A stretch of DNA of 40,170 bases from positions 1-40,170 of the forward strand of contig CAMMSL010000021.1 of NCBI GenBank assembly GCA_946499505.1. The letters run 5' to 3'. This stretch comes from an uncultured Lachnoclostridium sp. GTDB taxonomy: Bacteria; Bacillota; Clostridia; Lachnospirales; Lachnospiraceae. The notes beneath the pieces are model-generated. The model did no database searches. It was given only the letters and a program-made list of their open reading frames with translations, and was not told where the DNA came from. Of this stretch, positions 16,940 through 24,273 are shown one piece after another; the first letter of the stretch is position 1, and each line of letters opens with the position of its first letter. A program made the position numbers and the translations under genes.

Positions 16940-17509
16940 TTATACATCGAGTTTTAACTGTGCCTCATCTTCTGCTTCTTCCTTGAAGTGCTCGATCTGC
17001 TCCTGGTCGAGTGTTGGAAGTTCTTCCAGAGACTGCAGACTGAAGCGCCGCAGAAATTCTTCCGTTGTCCCGAAAAGGATCGGCCTGCCGGGGGCATCCA
17101 TCCTTCCCGCCTCTTCGATCAGGCCGTACTCCACCAGTTTATTTACCGCGTGATCGGACTTTACTCCACGGATCTTCTCAATTTCAAGCTTTGTTACCGG
17201 CTGCCTGTAAGCGACGATCGAGAGCGTTTCCAGGAGCACATCCGTCAAAGTATATCTTCGCGGCTGTTTCGCCACACGGATGAGATATTCATACATCTCT
17301 TTTTTCGTACAGAACTGATAGGAGTTCTCGAGTTCTATAATGCGGATCCCGCGATCTTCCTCTTCATAGCGGTCCATCATATTGTGGATCAGCTTTCGGG
17401 TTGTCTCCTCGTCATGGCCGATCGCTGCTGCAATTTTTTCAATTTCCACGGAATCTCCCATTGTAAAAAGAATTGCCTCGATCGCTGCCTGATATTTTTC
17501 AATTTCCAT
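16940..17509 (-). CDS. scpB: Segregation and condensation protein B
   Basis: ScpB is the winged-helix (kite) partner that binds ScpA and SMC in the bacterial condensin complex, needed for chromosome segregation. The 189-residue protein shows the typical opening with IEAILFTMGDSVEIEKIA and the family segment PVTKLEIEKIRGVKSDHAV. The C-terminus is acidic. It overlaps scpA by 11 bases and has GGAGATG inside scpA as its ribosome site. Confidence 0.95.
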   Translation of the reverse strand: MEIEKYQAAIEAILFTMGDSVEIEKIAAAIGHDEETTRKLIHNMMDRYEEEDRGIRIIELENSYQFCTKKEMYEYLIRVAKQPRRYTLTDVLLETLSIVAYRQPVTKLEIEKIRGVKSDHAVNKLVEYGLIEEAGRMDAPGRPILFGTTEEFLRRFSLQSLEELPTLDQEQIEHFKEEAEDEAQLKLDV

Positions 17510-18278
17510 CTACATCTCCAGTCCTTTCCGTCAGTATCCCTGTTCTCTCGATCATGATATCCCCGCATGTTACTTCCTGTTCCACATGGATTTCTCCCAG
17601 TTTCATCATTTCAAGGATCGCGAGGAATGTAACGACAATATGCATCTTGGTGTGCTGCTGCTCGAGGAGCTGGCGGAAACTGAATCTTTTGTGGTCTTTC
17701 ATATAGCTGTGGATATACGTGAATTTATCCGTGAGAGTGACCTCTTCCTTTTCAATCTTTCCGAATTTACTCCTGACAGGGTCGATCTTGTCAGTCTGGC
17801 GCTTCATGACCTCCTGAAAGATTGCACTTAATTTTTGTAGCGTGAGGTCGCCTAACAGCTTGTCCAGGTCAACCGGCTCCACATATTCTTTCACTTCTTC
17901 CGGTATGGTAGGCCCTTTATAAAGTATCATATCAGAATCCAATTCCCGGTCTTTGAGCTCATAGGCGATATATTTGTACATTTTGTATTGCAGAAGCTGT
18001 TCTACCAGCTCCTGGCGCGGATCTTCCTCCTCGCCTTCCTCATTTACTTCTTTAGGCAGGAGCATCCGGCATTTAATATCCAGAAGAGTAGCCGCCATTA
18101 CCAGGAATTCGCTCATGACGTTCAGATCTTCTCTCTGCATATTCCGGATGTATTCCATATACTGATTCGTGATCTCCACGATCGGTATATCATAGATGTC
18201 TATTTTATTTTTATCGATCAGATGAAGCAGAAGGTCAAGGGGACCTTCAAATACTTCCAACTTAACAGGAATCCCCAT
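17499..18278 (-). CDS. scpA: Segregation and condensation protein A
   Basis: ScpA is the kleisin that bridges the SMC heads. The 259-residue product begins with the hallmark VFEGPLDLLLHLIDKNKIDIYDIPI and ends in a winged-helix segment (about 180-250) where SMC would bind. GAGGAG precedes the ATG. It is the first gene of the scpA-scpB unit, read from a promoter that overlaps the end of the preceding phosphoesterase gene. Confidence 0.95.
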   Translation of the reverse strand: MGIPVKLEVFEGPLDLLLHLIDKNKIDIYDIPIVEITNQYMEYIRNMQREDLNVMSEFLVMAATLLDIKCRMLLPKEVNEEGEEEDPRQELVEQLLQYKMYKYIAYELKDRELDSDMILYKGPTIPEEVKEYVEPVDLDKLLGDLTLQKLSAIFQEVMKRQTDKIDPVRSKFGKIEKEEVTLTDKFTYIHSYMKDHKRFSFRQLLEQQHTKMHIVVTFLAILEMMKLGEIHVEQEVTCGDIMIERTGILTERTGDVDGN

Positions 18279-18337
18279 ATTTACTCCTCAGACGGATAAT
18301 TCATCGTGACGCATGATTTCTAAACTGCTAACAATCT

Positions 18338-18366
18338 ATTATATCGAAAATCACAGATCTTTACAA
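18338..18366 (-). promoter_or_regulatory. Sigma-A promoter for scpAB
   Basis: TTGTAA, 17 bases, TATAAT on the minus strand, 60 bases before scpA. The -35 box lies within the last codons of the metallophosphoesterase gene. Confidence 0.75.
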
Positions 18367-19289
18367 CTATTTTCTTCAGCAGGAATAAGGCGGATGGAAA
18401 TCAGCTCAGGGACATTAAAAAGCCGGATATTGAGCGTATGAGAGCCGAGTCCCCGGCTTACGATCACGGTCTGCTCTCCCACCCGGGTCATCTCTCCTGA
18501 ATATTTGGGGAAAAAGAACCCCTGGGGTGTTACGATCCCGCCCAGTCCAGGTATGCATACAAGACCGCCGTGAAGATGACCGGATAAAATCAGGTCAGCA
18601 CCCCAATCCAGATAAGCATCCATGTAGGCCGGATTATGCGCAAGCAGAATGGTATATTGACCCGGTACTTTCCCGGGGGACTCTGCAGCCATGTCATTTG
18701 ATGTATGAAAATGAGAAAGATGATCAGCAACATCTTTTTTTTCTATATGTGACCTGTGAAATTTCTTATAAGTATATACGGGAAATTCAAGGCCGCAGAC
18801 CGCCAACTGTTGTCCATTTAAATTCAAATATTCTATGGCGTTTTCAAGAAATATGACTCCGCATTTCTCCAAAGCTTTTCTATAATCTGTATAAGCATCT
18901 TCATATTTGTCCGTATCCTCTTTCATCCGCCCCTCATGGTTTCCGTTCGCATAGTAAACCGGACAGATGGAGGGAAGCTGACTGACAAATTCAAGTGCTG
19001 TGTCAAACGGCTCATTGGGTTTACCTACAAGCATATCACCGCCGATCAGGATCAGATCCGGTTTTTCCTCCCGTATTGTCTGGAGCAGCCGTTCATTATG
19101 ACTGCCATAGACGCGGTTGTGCAGATCGCTCAGGAACAAAACCCTGGTTCCTTTGCGAAGCCCTTTCAACCGCGGTGATGTTGCATTATAACGAGTAACG
19201 GCGAAGGTGTGAACTTCCCTGTATATTTCAATGGCAGCTGCAGCCGCCAGTATGACAGCTGCAATCGCCAGGATCATCAGTACTTTCAT
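18351..19289 (-). CDS. Membrane-anchored metallophosphoesterase (YkuE-like)
   Basis: The 312-residue protein has one N-terminal membrane helix (residues 3-22) and a calcineurin-like phosphoesterase domain. The dinuclear metal motifs are all seen: SDLHN near residue 54, GGDML near 84, GNHEG near 116, LAHNP near 217 and SGHLHGG near 236. In B. subtilis the related YkuE is a cell-wall-linked phosphodiesterase; the substrate here is unknown. GGGAGG precedes the ATG. It sits between a D,D-carboxypeptidase gene and scpAB, each with its own promoter. Confidence 0.88.
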   Translation of the reverse strand: MKVLMILAIAAVILAAAAAIEIYREVHTFAVTRYNATSPRLKGLRKGTRVLFLSDLHNRVYGSHNERLLQTIREEKPDLILIGGDMLVGKPNEPFDTALEFVSQLPSICPVYYANGNHEGRMKEDTDKYEDAYTDYRKALEKCGVIFLENAIEYLNLNGQQLAVCGLEFPVYTYKKFHRSHIEKKDVADHLSHFHTSNDMAAESPGKVPGQYTILLAHNPAYMDAYLDWGADLILSGHLHGGLVCIPGLGGIVTPQGFFFPKYSGEMTRVGEQTVIVSRGLGSHTLNIRLFNVPELISIRLIPAEENSCKDL

Positions 19290-19312
19290 CGTATTTCCTC
19301 CCGATTCATCTC

Positions 19313-19341
19313 ATTATAATCTATCCATCCATGAAGGACAA
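19313..19341 (-). promoter_or_regulatory. Sigma-A promoter for the metallophosphoesterase
   Basis: TTGTCC, 17 bases, TATAAT on the minus strand, about 24 bases before the start codon. Confidence 0.75.
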
Positions 19342-19374
19342 GTGTGTTTTTGCAGGGAAGAGGTGTCCCGCGTT

Positions 19375-20607
19375 TTATAAAAAGAGAGCTTCTGAGGCAT
19401 CTTTCAGATAGTCCAGAAACGATGCTTCTTCTATATCTTCCGCTGCAAGGATATCCGTACGGCCAATCTCGTTTCCTTCAAGAGTATAGACGATAGCACC
19501 TACTGTCTCTCCTTTTTTGACCGGAGCAGGAATGGACTGCTCCATCTCGACAGTCCGCTCAACGGCGCTCAGGTTGGTTCCCGATGTATCGAGATAGGAA
19601 AATGGCTCTGCACGGGATACATTTACGGTATCTTCAACACCATTTTCGACAACAGCGGGAGCAATACCCTCCTCACTCCTATCGGTATAAAGCTGACATT
19701 TTCCAAAACCGTAATTGAGCAGTTTCACGGCATCTGCAAACCGGTCCTTAGAATTTTCTGCAGCCATTACGACCGCGATCAATTCAATGCCGTTTTTTTC
19801 GGCAGTTGCGGATACGCAGAATTTTGCGTCTCCTGTAGAACCTGTCTTAAGCCCTGTGGCGTACTCATACTGACGTACCAGTTTATTTGTATTTGTAAGA
19901 CCAAACTCTGAAGTCCCCTTATTTGTCGTATGTGTGATATTCTCCATCCAGATCATGGAATAATCGTGAACCTGCGGATATTTTGTGATCAGTTCTCTTG
20001 ACATAAGTGCGATATCTCGGGCACTTGTCACATGCCCTTCTGCGTCCAGGCCATTGCAGTTTACAAAATGCGTATTGTCCATTCCAAGACCGGCTGCTCG
20101 TTCATTCATCCGGTTTACAAACTCTTCTTCGTTTCCGCATATGTATTCTGCCATAGCGACACAGGCGTCATTCGCGCTGGCTACAGCAATACATTTGAGC
20201 ATTGTTTCAACCGTCTGTATTTCACCGGGCTCAAGAAATACCTGAGAACCGCCCATAGACGCAGCGTATTCGGACACTGTCACTTCATCATCCAGACTGA
20301 TTCTTCCATCTGCAAGAGCGTCAAAGATCAAAAGCATTGTCATAACTTTCGTCACGCTTGCCGGCGGGCGGGCCGTGTCCGCGTCTTTCTCAAATATTAC
20401 TGTTCCGGTGGAAGATTCCATGAGTACAGCCGAGGGAGCAGTGATTTCAACTGCTGATTCATTCTGTCCCTCTCCGGCATTCTCTTCCGTTGTTTCGTCC
20501 TGAGTATTCTGCTGTTCTTCTTCATTATCAGCATACACCGCAACAGGTGCATAAAGCCATGTCAGGATCATCATAAGTCCGATCAAAGATGCCAGAATCC
20601 TTTTCAT
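19375..20607 (-). CDS. D-alanyl-D-alanine carboxypeptidase (S11 family), second copy
   Basis: The 410-residue precursor has a signal peptide (1-26), then a 30-residue acidic, Gln/Glu/Thr-rich spacer before the penicillin-binding domain. The motifs are SVTK (Ser84, Lys87), SAN (144-146) and KTG (254-256). A C-terminal beta domain follows. It differs clearly from the enzyme at 15607-16872 (SHN versus SAN, and the spacer), so the pair are old paralogues rather than a recent duplication. Two AT-rich -10-like boxes lie just upstream (20623-20628 and 20640-20645) without a good -35. Confidence 0.93.
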   Translation of the reverse strand: MKRILASLIGLMMILTWLYAPVAVYADNEEEQQNTQDETTEENAGEGQNESAVEITAPSAVLMESSTGTVIFEKDADTARPPASVTKVMTMLLIFDALADGRISLDDEVTVSEYAASMGGSQVFLEPGEIQTVETMLKCIAVASANDACVAMAEYICGNEEEFVNRMNERAAGLGMDNTHFVNCNGLDAEGHVTSARDIALMSRELITKYPQVHDYSMIWMENITHTTNKGTSEFGLTNTNKLVRQYEYATGLKTGSTGDAKFCVSATAEKNGIELIAVVMAAENSKDRFADAVKLLNYGFGKCQLYTDRSEEGIAPAVVENGVEDTVNVSRAEPFSYLDTSGTNLSAVERTVEMEQSIPAPVKKGETVGAIVYTLEGNEIGRTDILAAEDIEEASFLDYLKDASEALFL

Positions 20608-20713
20608 TCCAAACCTCGCCGCATTATATGTCTGTTACTAATATAATCGTTCCGGCTTGGAAATATGCCGATAAAAACACGAAATTAATCAGCATTTCCG
20701 TCCTTAAGAACAA

Positions 20714-20742
20714 TTGACTTTTACCAGTTCCTGGCGTATATT
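20714..20742 (+). promoter_or_regulatory. Sigma-A promoter for the J-domain gene
   Basis: TTGACT, 17 bases, TATATT on the plus strand, 45 bases before the start codon. It is divergent from the carboxypeptidase gene, with 152 bases between the two open frames. Confidence 0.8.
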
Positions 20743-20786
20743 TACCTGTGGGAGTTTAAATGAACAAGTTTAATAAGGAGGTCATG

Positions 20787-21506
20787 ATGAAATCTCACAC
20801 TTATTATGACGTATTAGGTGTTTCAAGAGATGCGACTTTAGAAGAAATCACGACGGCCAAAAATGCATTGGCGAAAGTATATCATCCTGATGCAAACGTA
20901 CATAAAGATATTGACACGACAGAACAGATGCAGAACATTCTCGAGGCATACAGAGTACTTTCCGATCCGGAAAAGCGCAAAGCATATAATCGGGAAATGT
21001 TTGGGGAGACAGAACGGGTATTCCGGACATTTACTGTAGGTCCCGAAAATGGTGAAGAGGAAGAAACAACATCCTTTGTCACCTACTGGAATACGGCAAA
21101 CCGGCTGCATGAAGTGATCGGCAGAAGTATCCGGCTTATGAAGCATGAAGAGCAGAAAAAGAATCTGCCGCAGCGGATTTTCAGAAAAATCGGAAAAAAT
21201 GGGAAAAAGAACGAAGACAGCATGCGCAGCCGTCAGCTCTCCAGACTCTGCGAACAGGCGATGCAGTATATCACGATTCTTAAGATGGCTGGCATACCGA
21301 TGAGGTACTGGTCTCCGGATGCTATGAACTGGGTACTGATCCGATGGGGACAGAAGCAGACCATGGATTTTCATATTCTGTTCTCGCGATATGATTCCTA
21401 TATTGAGGAGACAAAGAGCGGAACCGAAAAAATGCGCCTCAAATCACAGAAGCGCCAGTTCCACAACAATTTAAAAAAACTGCTCTCCTACGCTTTAGAG
21501 GCGTAG
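20787..21506 (+). CDS. Stand-alone J-domain (DnaJ-like) protein
   Basis: Residues 4-68 form a J domain with the essential HPD tripeptide at 33-35, which stimulates Hsp70 ATPase. The remaining 170 residues are basic and contain no zinc-finger or DnaJ C-terminal domain, so this is a type III J protein with an unrecognised client region. The ATG at 20787 is chosen because AAGGAGG lies five bases upstream; the first ATG in frame (20760) would bury it. No dnaK or grpE is in the window. The 3' end overlaps the convergent phosphatase gene by 12 bases. Confidence 0.85.
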   Translation: MKSHTYYDVLGVSRDATLEEITTAKNALAKVYHPDANVHKDIDTTEQMQNILEAYRVLSDPEKRKAYNREMFGETERVFRTFTVGPENGEEEETTSFVTYWNTANRLHEVIGRSIRLMKHEEQKKNLPQRIFRKIGKNGKKNEDSMRSRQLSRLCEQAMQYITILKMAGIPMRYWSPDAMNWVLIRWGQKQTMDFHILFSRYDSYIEETKSGTEKMRLKSQKRQFHNNLKKLLSYALEA

Positions 21507-21959
21507 AAGGCAGTCCTGAAGGAGGGCCTCACAGCCCTCCTTTACATCTCTGTAAGTTTCTTCAAAATTCCCTGTATACCACGGATCCGCAATATCTTCT
21601 CCTCTCCGTTTTGTAAAATCAAGCAGTTTGCTGACTTTCCCGTCAGGATCACCGTTTCCGATGATACGGTTGATATTGCGGATGTTCCATGTATCCATTC
21701 CGATAATATAGTCGAACTGATCGTATTCTTCCCTGCTCATCTGGCGGGCACGGTGAGGGACACACGGGATTCCGACCTGACGAAGTTCCCTCTGCGTGCC
21801 GTGGTGAGGAGGATTACCGATCTCCTCACGGCTGGTTGCAGCGGAATCGATATAGAACTGGTCGGAAAGGCCGGCCTGATCGACCATGTACTGGAAGACA
21901 GACTGGGCCATCGTTGAGCGGCATATATTGCCGTGGCAGATAAAAAGCACCCGGATCAT
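21495..21959 (-). CDS. Low-molecular-weight protein-tyrosine phosphatase
   Basis: The 154-residue protein opens with the catalytic P-loop CHGNICRS (nucleophile Cys8, Arg14) and has the general-acid region DPWYTGNF near residue 130. Members remove phosphate from protein tyrosines or, in Gram-positives, sometimes from arginine. It directly follows the NifX/FKBP fusion gene (one base between) and is surely in the same transcript. Its last 12 bases overlap the convergent J-domain gene, and the terminator of that gene lies inside this coding sequence. Confidence 0.93.
   Translation of the reverse strand: MIRVLFICHGNICRSTMAQSVFQYMVDQAGLSDQFYIDSAATSREEIGNPPHHGTQRELRQVGIPCVPHRARQMSREEYDQFDYIIGMDTWNIRNINRIIGNGDPDGKVSKLLDFTKRRGEDIADPWYTGNFEETYRDVKEGCEALLQDCLLRL
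21519..21545 (+). terminator. Hairpin terminator of the J-domain gene, inside the convergent phosphatase gene
   Basis: AAGGAGGGC (21519-21527) pairs perfectly with GCCCTCCTT (21534-21542) around a 6-base loop. On the plus strand only TTTA follows, so the T tract is short. It encodes the C-terminal residues of the phosphatase on the other strand. Confidence 0.6.
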
Positions 21960-21960
21960 C

Positions 21961-22818
21961 TTATTTCACCTCAACAAGTTCAATTCTGAAGTTCAGTTCT
22001 TTCCCTGCCATTTCGTGGTTGGCGTCAAATGTGATCATCTTCTCGTCTTTCTCCACAACTTTAACCGGGAATGGCTGTCCAAACTGATTGGACAGATACA
22101 CCTGCTGTCCTGCCTCCAGCTCCTCTGAACCCGGCAGCTGCGCGATTTCAAGGGTAAAGACTGCGTTCGGATCCGGCATACCGTAAGCTTCTTCCGGCAT
22201 CAGGTGCACATCTACTACCTGTCCCACTTCCATATCAGCTACGGCTGCATCGAATCCCTTGATCATCTGTCCGGCACCGCATACGAATTCAAGCGGTTCT
22301 CCGCGGTCATAGGAGGAATCAAACTGTGTTCCGTCGTTAAATGTTCCCCTGTAATGTGTGCGGCAGGTTTTTCCTACGTTGCGTCCGGTCAGCGTTGTGT
22401 GAGTGCCGCATCCGCCTCCGCAGCTGTCTCCGCATCCGGAACCGCAGGAATGTCCTTCTTCATGGTCGCCGCAGGTGTGCCCTTCGCCGTGATGGTCACA
22501 GTTTGCGCCTGTAGATACCAGCTCTCCTTTCAGATATGCTTCTACAGCCTGATCTGCATCTCCCTCAGCTCCTGCGCACAATTCCACGCCTGCCTCGGCG
22601 AGGGCTGCCTGAGCGCCTCCTCCGATACCGCCGCAGATCAGTACGTCTACGGAACGGTCAGACAGAAGTCCTGCCAGCGCGCCGTGTCCGACTCCGTTGG
22701 AACCGATCACTTCGCTGGAAACCACTTTATTATCCTCGACATCATACACCTTAAACTGCTCTGTTCTTCCAAAATGCTGAAAAATCTTTCCGTTATCATA
22801 TGTTACAGCTATTTTCAT
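21961..22818 (-). CDS. Fusion of a NifX/NifB-like domain, a Cys/His-rich linker and a SlyD-like FKBP prolyl isomerase
   Basis: Residues 1-100 match the dinitrogenase Fe-Mo cofactor domain, opening MKIAVTYDNGKIFQHFGRT with the typical glycine-rich CGGIGGGAQ. Residues 107-140 form a linker with six cysteines (107, 116, 125, 129, 133, 137) and several histidines, likely to bind metal. Residues 149-285 form a SlyD-like FKBP-type prolyl isomerase with an inserted flap domain; DANHEMAGKELNF corresponds to the SlyD segment. SlyD proteins are metal-binding chaperones. The ATG at 22818 has AGGAG upstream; a longer form from 22869 adds 17 non-conserved residues. No nif genes are present, so a role in cofactor or nickel/iron handling is only inferred. 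Confidence 0.88.
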   Translation of the reverse strand: MKIAVTYDNGKIFQHFGRTEQFKVYDVEDNKVVSSEVIGSNGVGHGALAGLLSDRSVDVLICGGIGGGAQAALAEAGVELCAGAEGDADQAVEAYLKGELVSTGANCDHHGEGHTCGDHEEGHSCGSGCGDSCGGGCGTHTTLTGRNVGKTCRTHYRGTFNDGTQFDSSYDRGEPLEFVCGAGQMIKGFDAAVADMEVGQVVDVHLMPEEAYGMPDPNAVFTLEIAQLPGSEELEAGQQVYLSNQFGQPFPVKVVEKDEKMITFDANHEMAGKELNFRIELVEVK

Positions 22819-22858
22819 CTCTTTAACTCTCCTGTTTTGTATATTTCTTCCTTTATCC

Positions 22859-22886
22859 ATTATCGCCATTCCGCTGATAATGTCAA
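22859..22886 (-). promoter_or_regulatory. Promoter for the NifX/FKBP fusion and phosphatase
   Basis: TTGACA, 16 bases, GATAAT on the minus strand, about 41 bases before the start codon at 22818. Its -35 box is one arm of the inverted repeat at 22881-22903. Confidence 0.7.
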
Positions 22887-22903
22887 TACTTGATTTATTG
22901 ACA
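22881..22903. promoter_or_regulatory. Inverted repeat joining the -35 boxes of two divergent promoters
   Basis: TGTCAATA (22881-22888) and TATTGACA (22896-22903) are perfect complements around 7 bases. Each arm contains the -35 box of one of the divergent promoters. It could be an operator, or simply the result of two back-to-back consensus -35 boxes. Confidence 0.5.
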
Positions 22904-22926
22904 AATAAAATCGCAACTGCTAATAT
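22898..22926 (+). promoter_or_regulatory. Promoter for the alcohol/aldehyde dehydrogenase pair
   Basis: TTGACA, 17 bases, TAATAT on the plus strand, 60 bases before the start at 22987. A TATAAT further downstream in the leader could be a second -10 without a good -35. Confidence 0.75.
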
Positions 22927-22986
22927 TTTTCAGGAAATACACTATAATAAGAAGCGCTGTAGCTGCGCCGGAAAGGATCTGTTACC

Positions 22987-24273
22987 ATGAACCCTCTAAA
23001 GAAAATCTATTGCAGGACCTTTCAGACAGGATTAAAAATTGCCCTGCCGTTCCTGCCATATCGAAAGCCCAAGATCGTCGGCAGTGTAAAAGCTCTGCCG
23101 GAAGTTATCCAGAAGAAAAAATGCAGCAAAGTCCTGATCATCACGGATGCAGGCATCCGAAAGCTGGGGTTGACACGCCGTCTGGAAAAGGCGCTTGAGA
23201 ATGCAGACATCCCCTGCTGTATTTATGACAAGACGGTAGCCAACCCGACTACTGATAATGTTGCAGAGGCAATGGAGATATATCAGAATGAAGGCTGCGA
23301 CTGTATCATCGGTTTTGGCGGCGGATCCAGCATGGACTGTGCCAAGGCTGTGGGCGCCCGCATCGCAAAGCCAAAGCAGTCTCTGGCGAAAATGAAGGGA
23401 ATTTTAAAAGTACATAAAAAGCTGCCGCTTCTGATGGCAGTTCCCACTACTGCAGGTACCGGAAGTGAGACGACGCTGGCAGCGGTCATCACGGATGCAC
23501 AGACACGTTATAAATATGCCATCAATGATTTCCCGCTGATCCCGAGATATGCAGTCCTTGATCCGAAGGTGACTTTGAGTCTGCCTCCGTTTATCACGGC
23601 AACGACAGGTATGGATGCCCTGACTCATGCAGTCGAGGCATATATCGGTAATTCTACTACATATGGGACACGGCAGGATGCCCTTCTGGCTGTGCAGCTG
23701 ATTTTTGAAAATATCGATACTGTCTACAATGACGGCAGTAATGTGGAAGCACGCCGCAATATGCTCCATGCTTCATTCTACGCCGGATGTGCATTTACCA
23801 AGTCTTATGTAGGATATGTACATGCCATCGCACACTCTCTCGGCGGAGAATATAATGTTCCCCATGGCCTTGCCAATGCAGTGATCCTTCCCATGATCCT
23901 GGAAGCCTACGGCGAGAAGATCCACAAGAAGCTCTCACGTCTGGCAATTGCTGCCGGGCTTGCAGATGAGGTCACTCCATGCGACGAGGCTGCCGGCAGA
24001 TTTATACAGGCCATTAAAGATATGAAGAAGCGCTTCGGCATCGGTGACAAAATCCCTGAGATACAGGAGACAGATATTCCTAAGCTTGCTCATTATGCTG
24101 ACAAAGAGGCTAATCCGCTCTACCCTGTCCCGGTTCTCATGGATGCGTCGGAACTGGAGCCGTTCTATCGTATGCTGATGACAGATACTTGGGAAGATCC
24201 GGACAAAAGACTGGATGCGGAAAACAATATTTCGGGAAAAGGAGCAGATGAAGATGACGGAACAGGAAATTAA
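22987..24273 (+). CDS. Iron-containing alcohol dehydrogenase
   Basis: This 428-residue group III (Fe-type) NAD(P)-dependent alcohol dehydrogenase interconverts an alcohol and an aldehyde. The cofactor loop GFGGGSSMDCAK is near residue 110 and VPTTAGTGSETT near 155. The metal-binding region comprises TGMDALTHAVEAY near 215 and the histidine-rich HAIAHSLGGEYNVPHG near 280. The C-terminus carries a polar extension of about 20 residues, the last part of which overlaps the next gene. AAAGGA precedes the ATG. Together with the aldehyde dehydrogenase it could carry an alcohol through to an acid; the substrate is unknown. Confidence 0.92.
   Translation: MNPLKKIYCRTFQTGLKIALPFLPYRKPKIVGSVKALPEVIQKKKCSKVLIITDAGIRKLGLTRRLEKALENADIPCCIYDKTVANPTTDNVAEAMEIYQNEGCDCIIGFGGGSSMDCAKAVGARIAKPKQSLAKMKGILKVHKKLPLLMAVPTTAGTGSETTLAAVITDAQTRYKYAINDFPLIPRYAVLDPKVTLSLPPFITATTGMDALTHAVEAYIGNSTTYGTRQDALLAVQLIFENIDTVYNDGSNVEARRNMLHASFYAGCAFTKSYVGYVHAIAHSLGGEYNVPHGLANAVILPMILEAYGEKIHKKLSRLAIAAGLADEVTPCDEAAGRFIQAIKDMKKRFGIGDKIPEIQETDIPKLAHYADKEANPLYPVPVLMDASELEPFYRMLMTDTWEDPDKRLDAENNISGKGADEDDGTGN

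Noticed and set aside
15607-20607. The two D,D-carboxypeptidase genes as a recent tandem duplication
   Set aside because: The active-site motifs, spacers and C-termini differ clearly and three unrelated genes lie between them.
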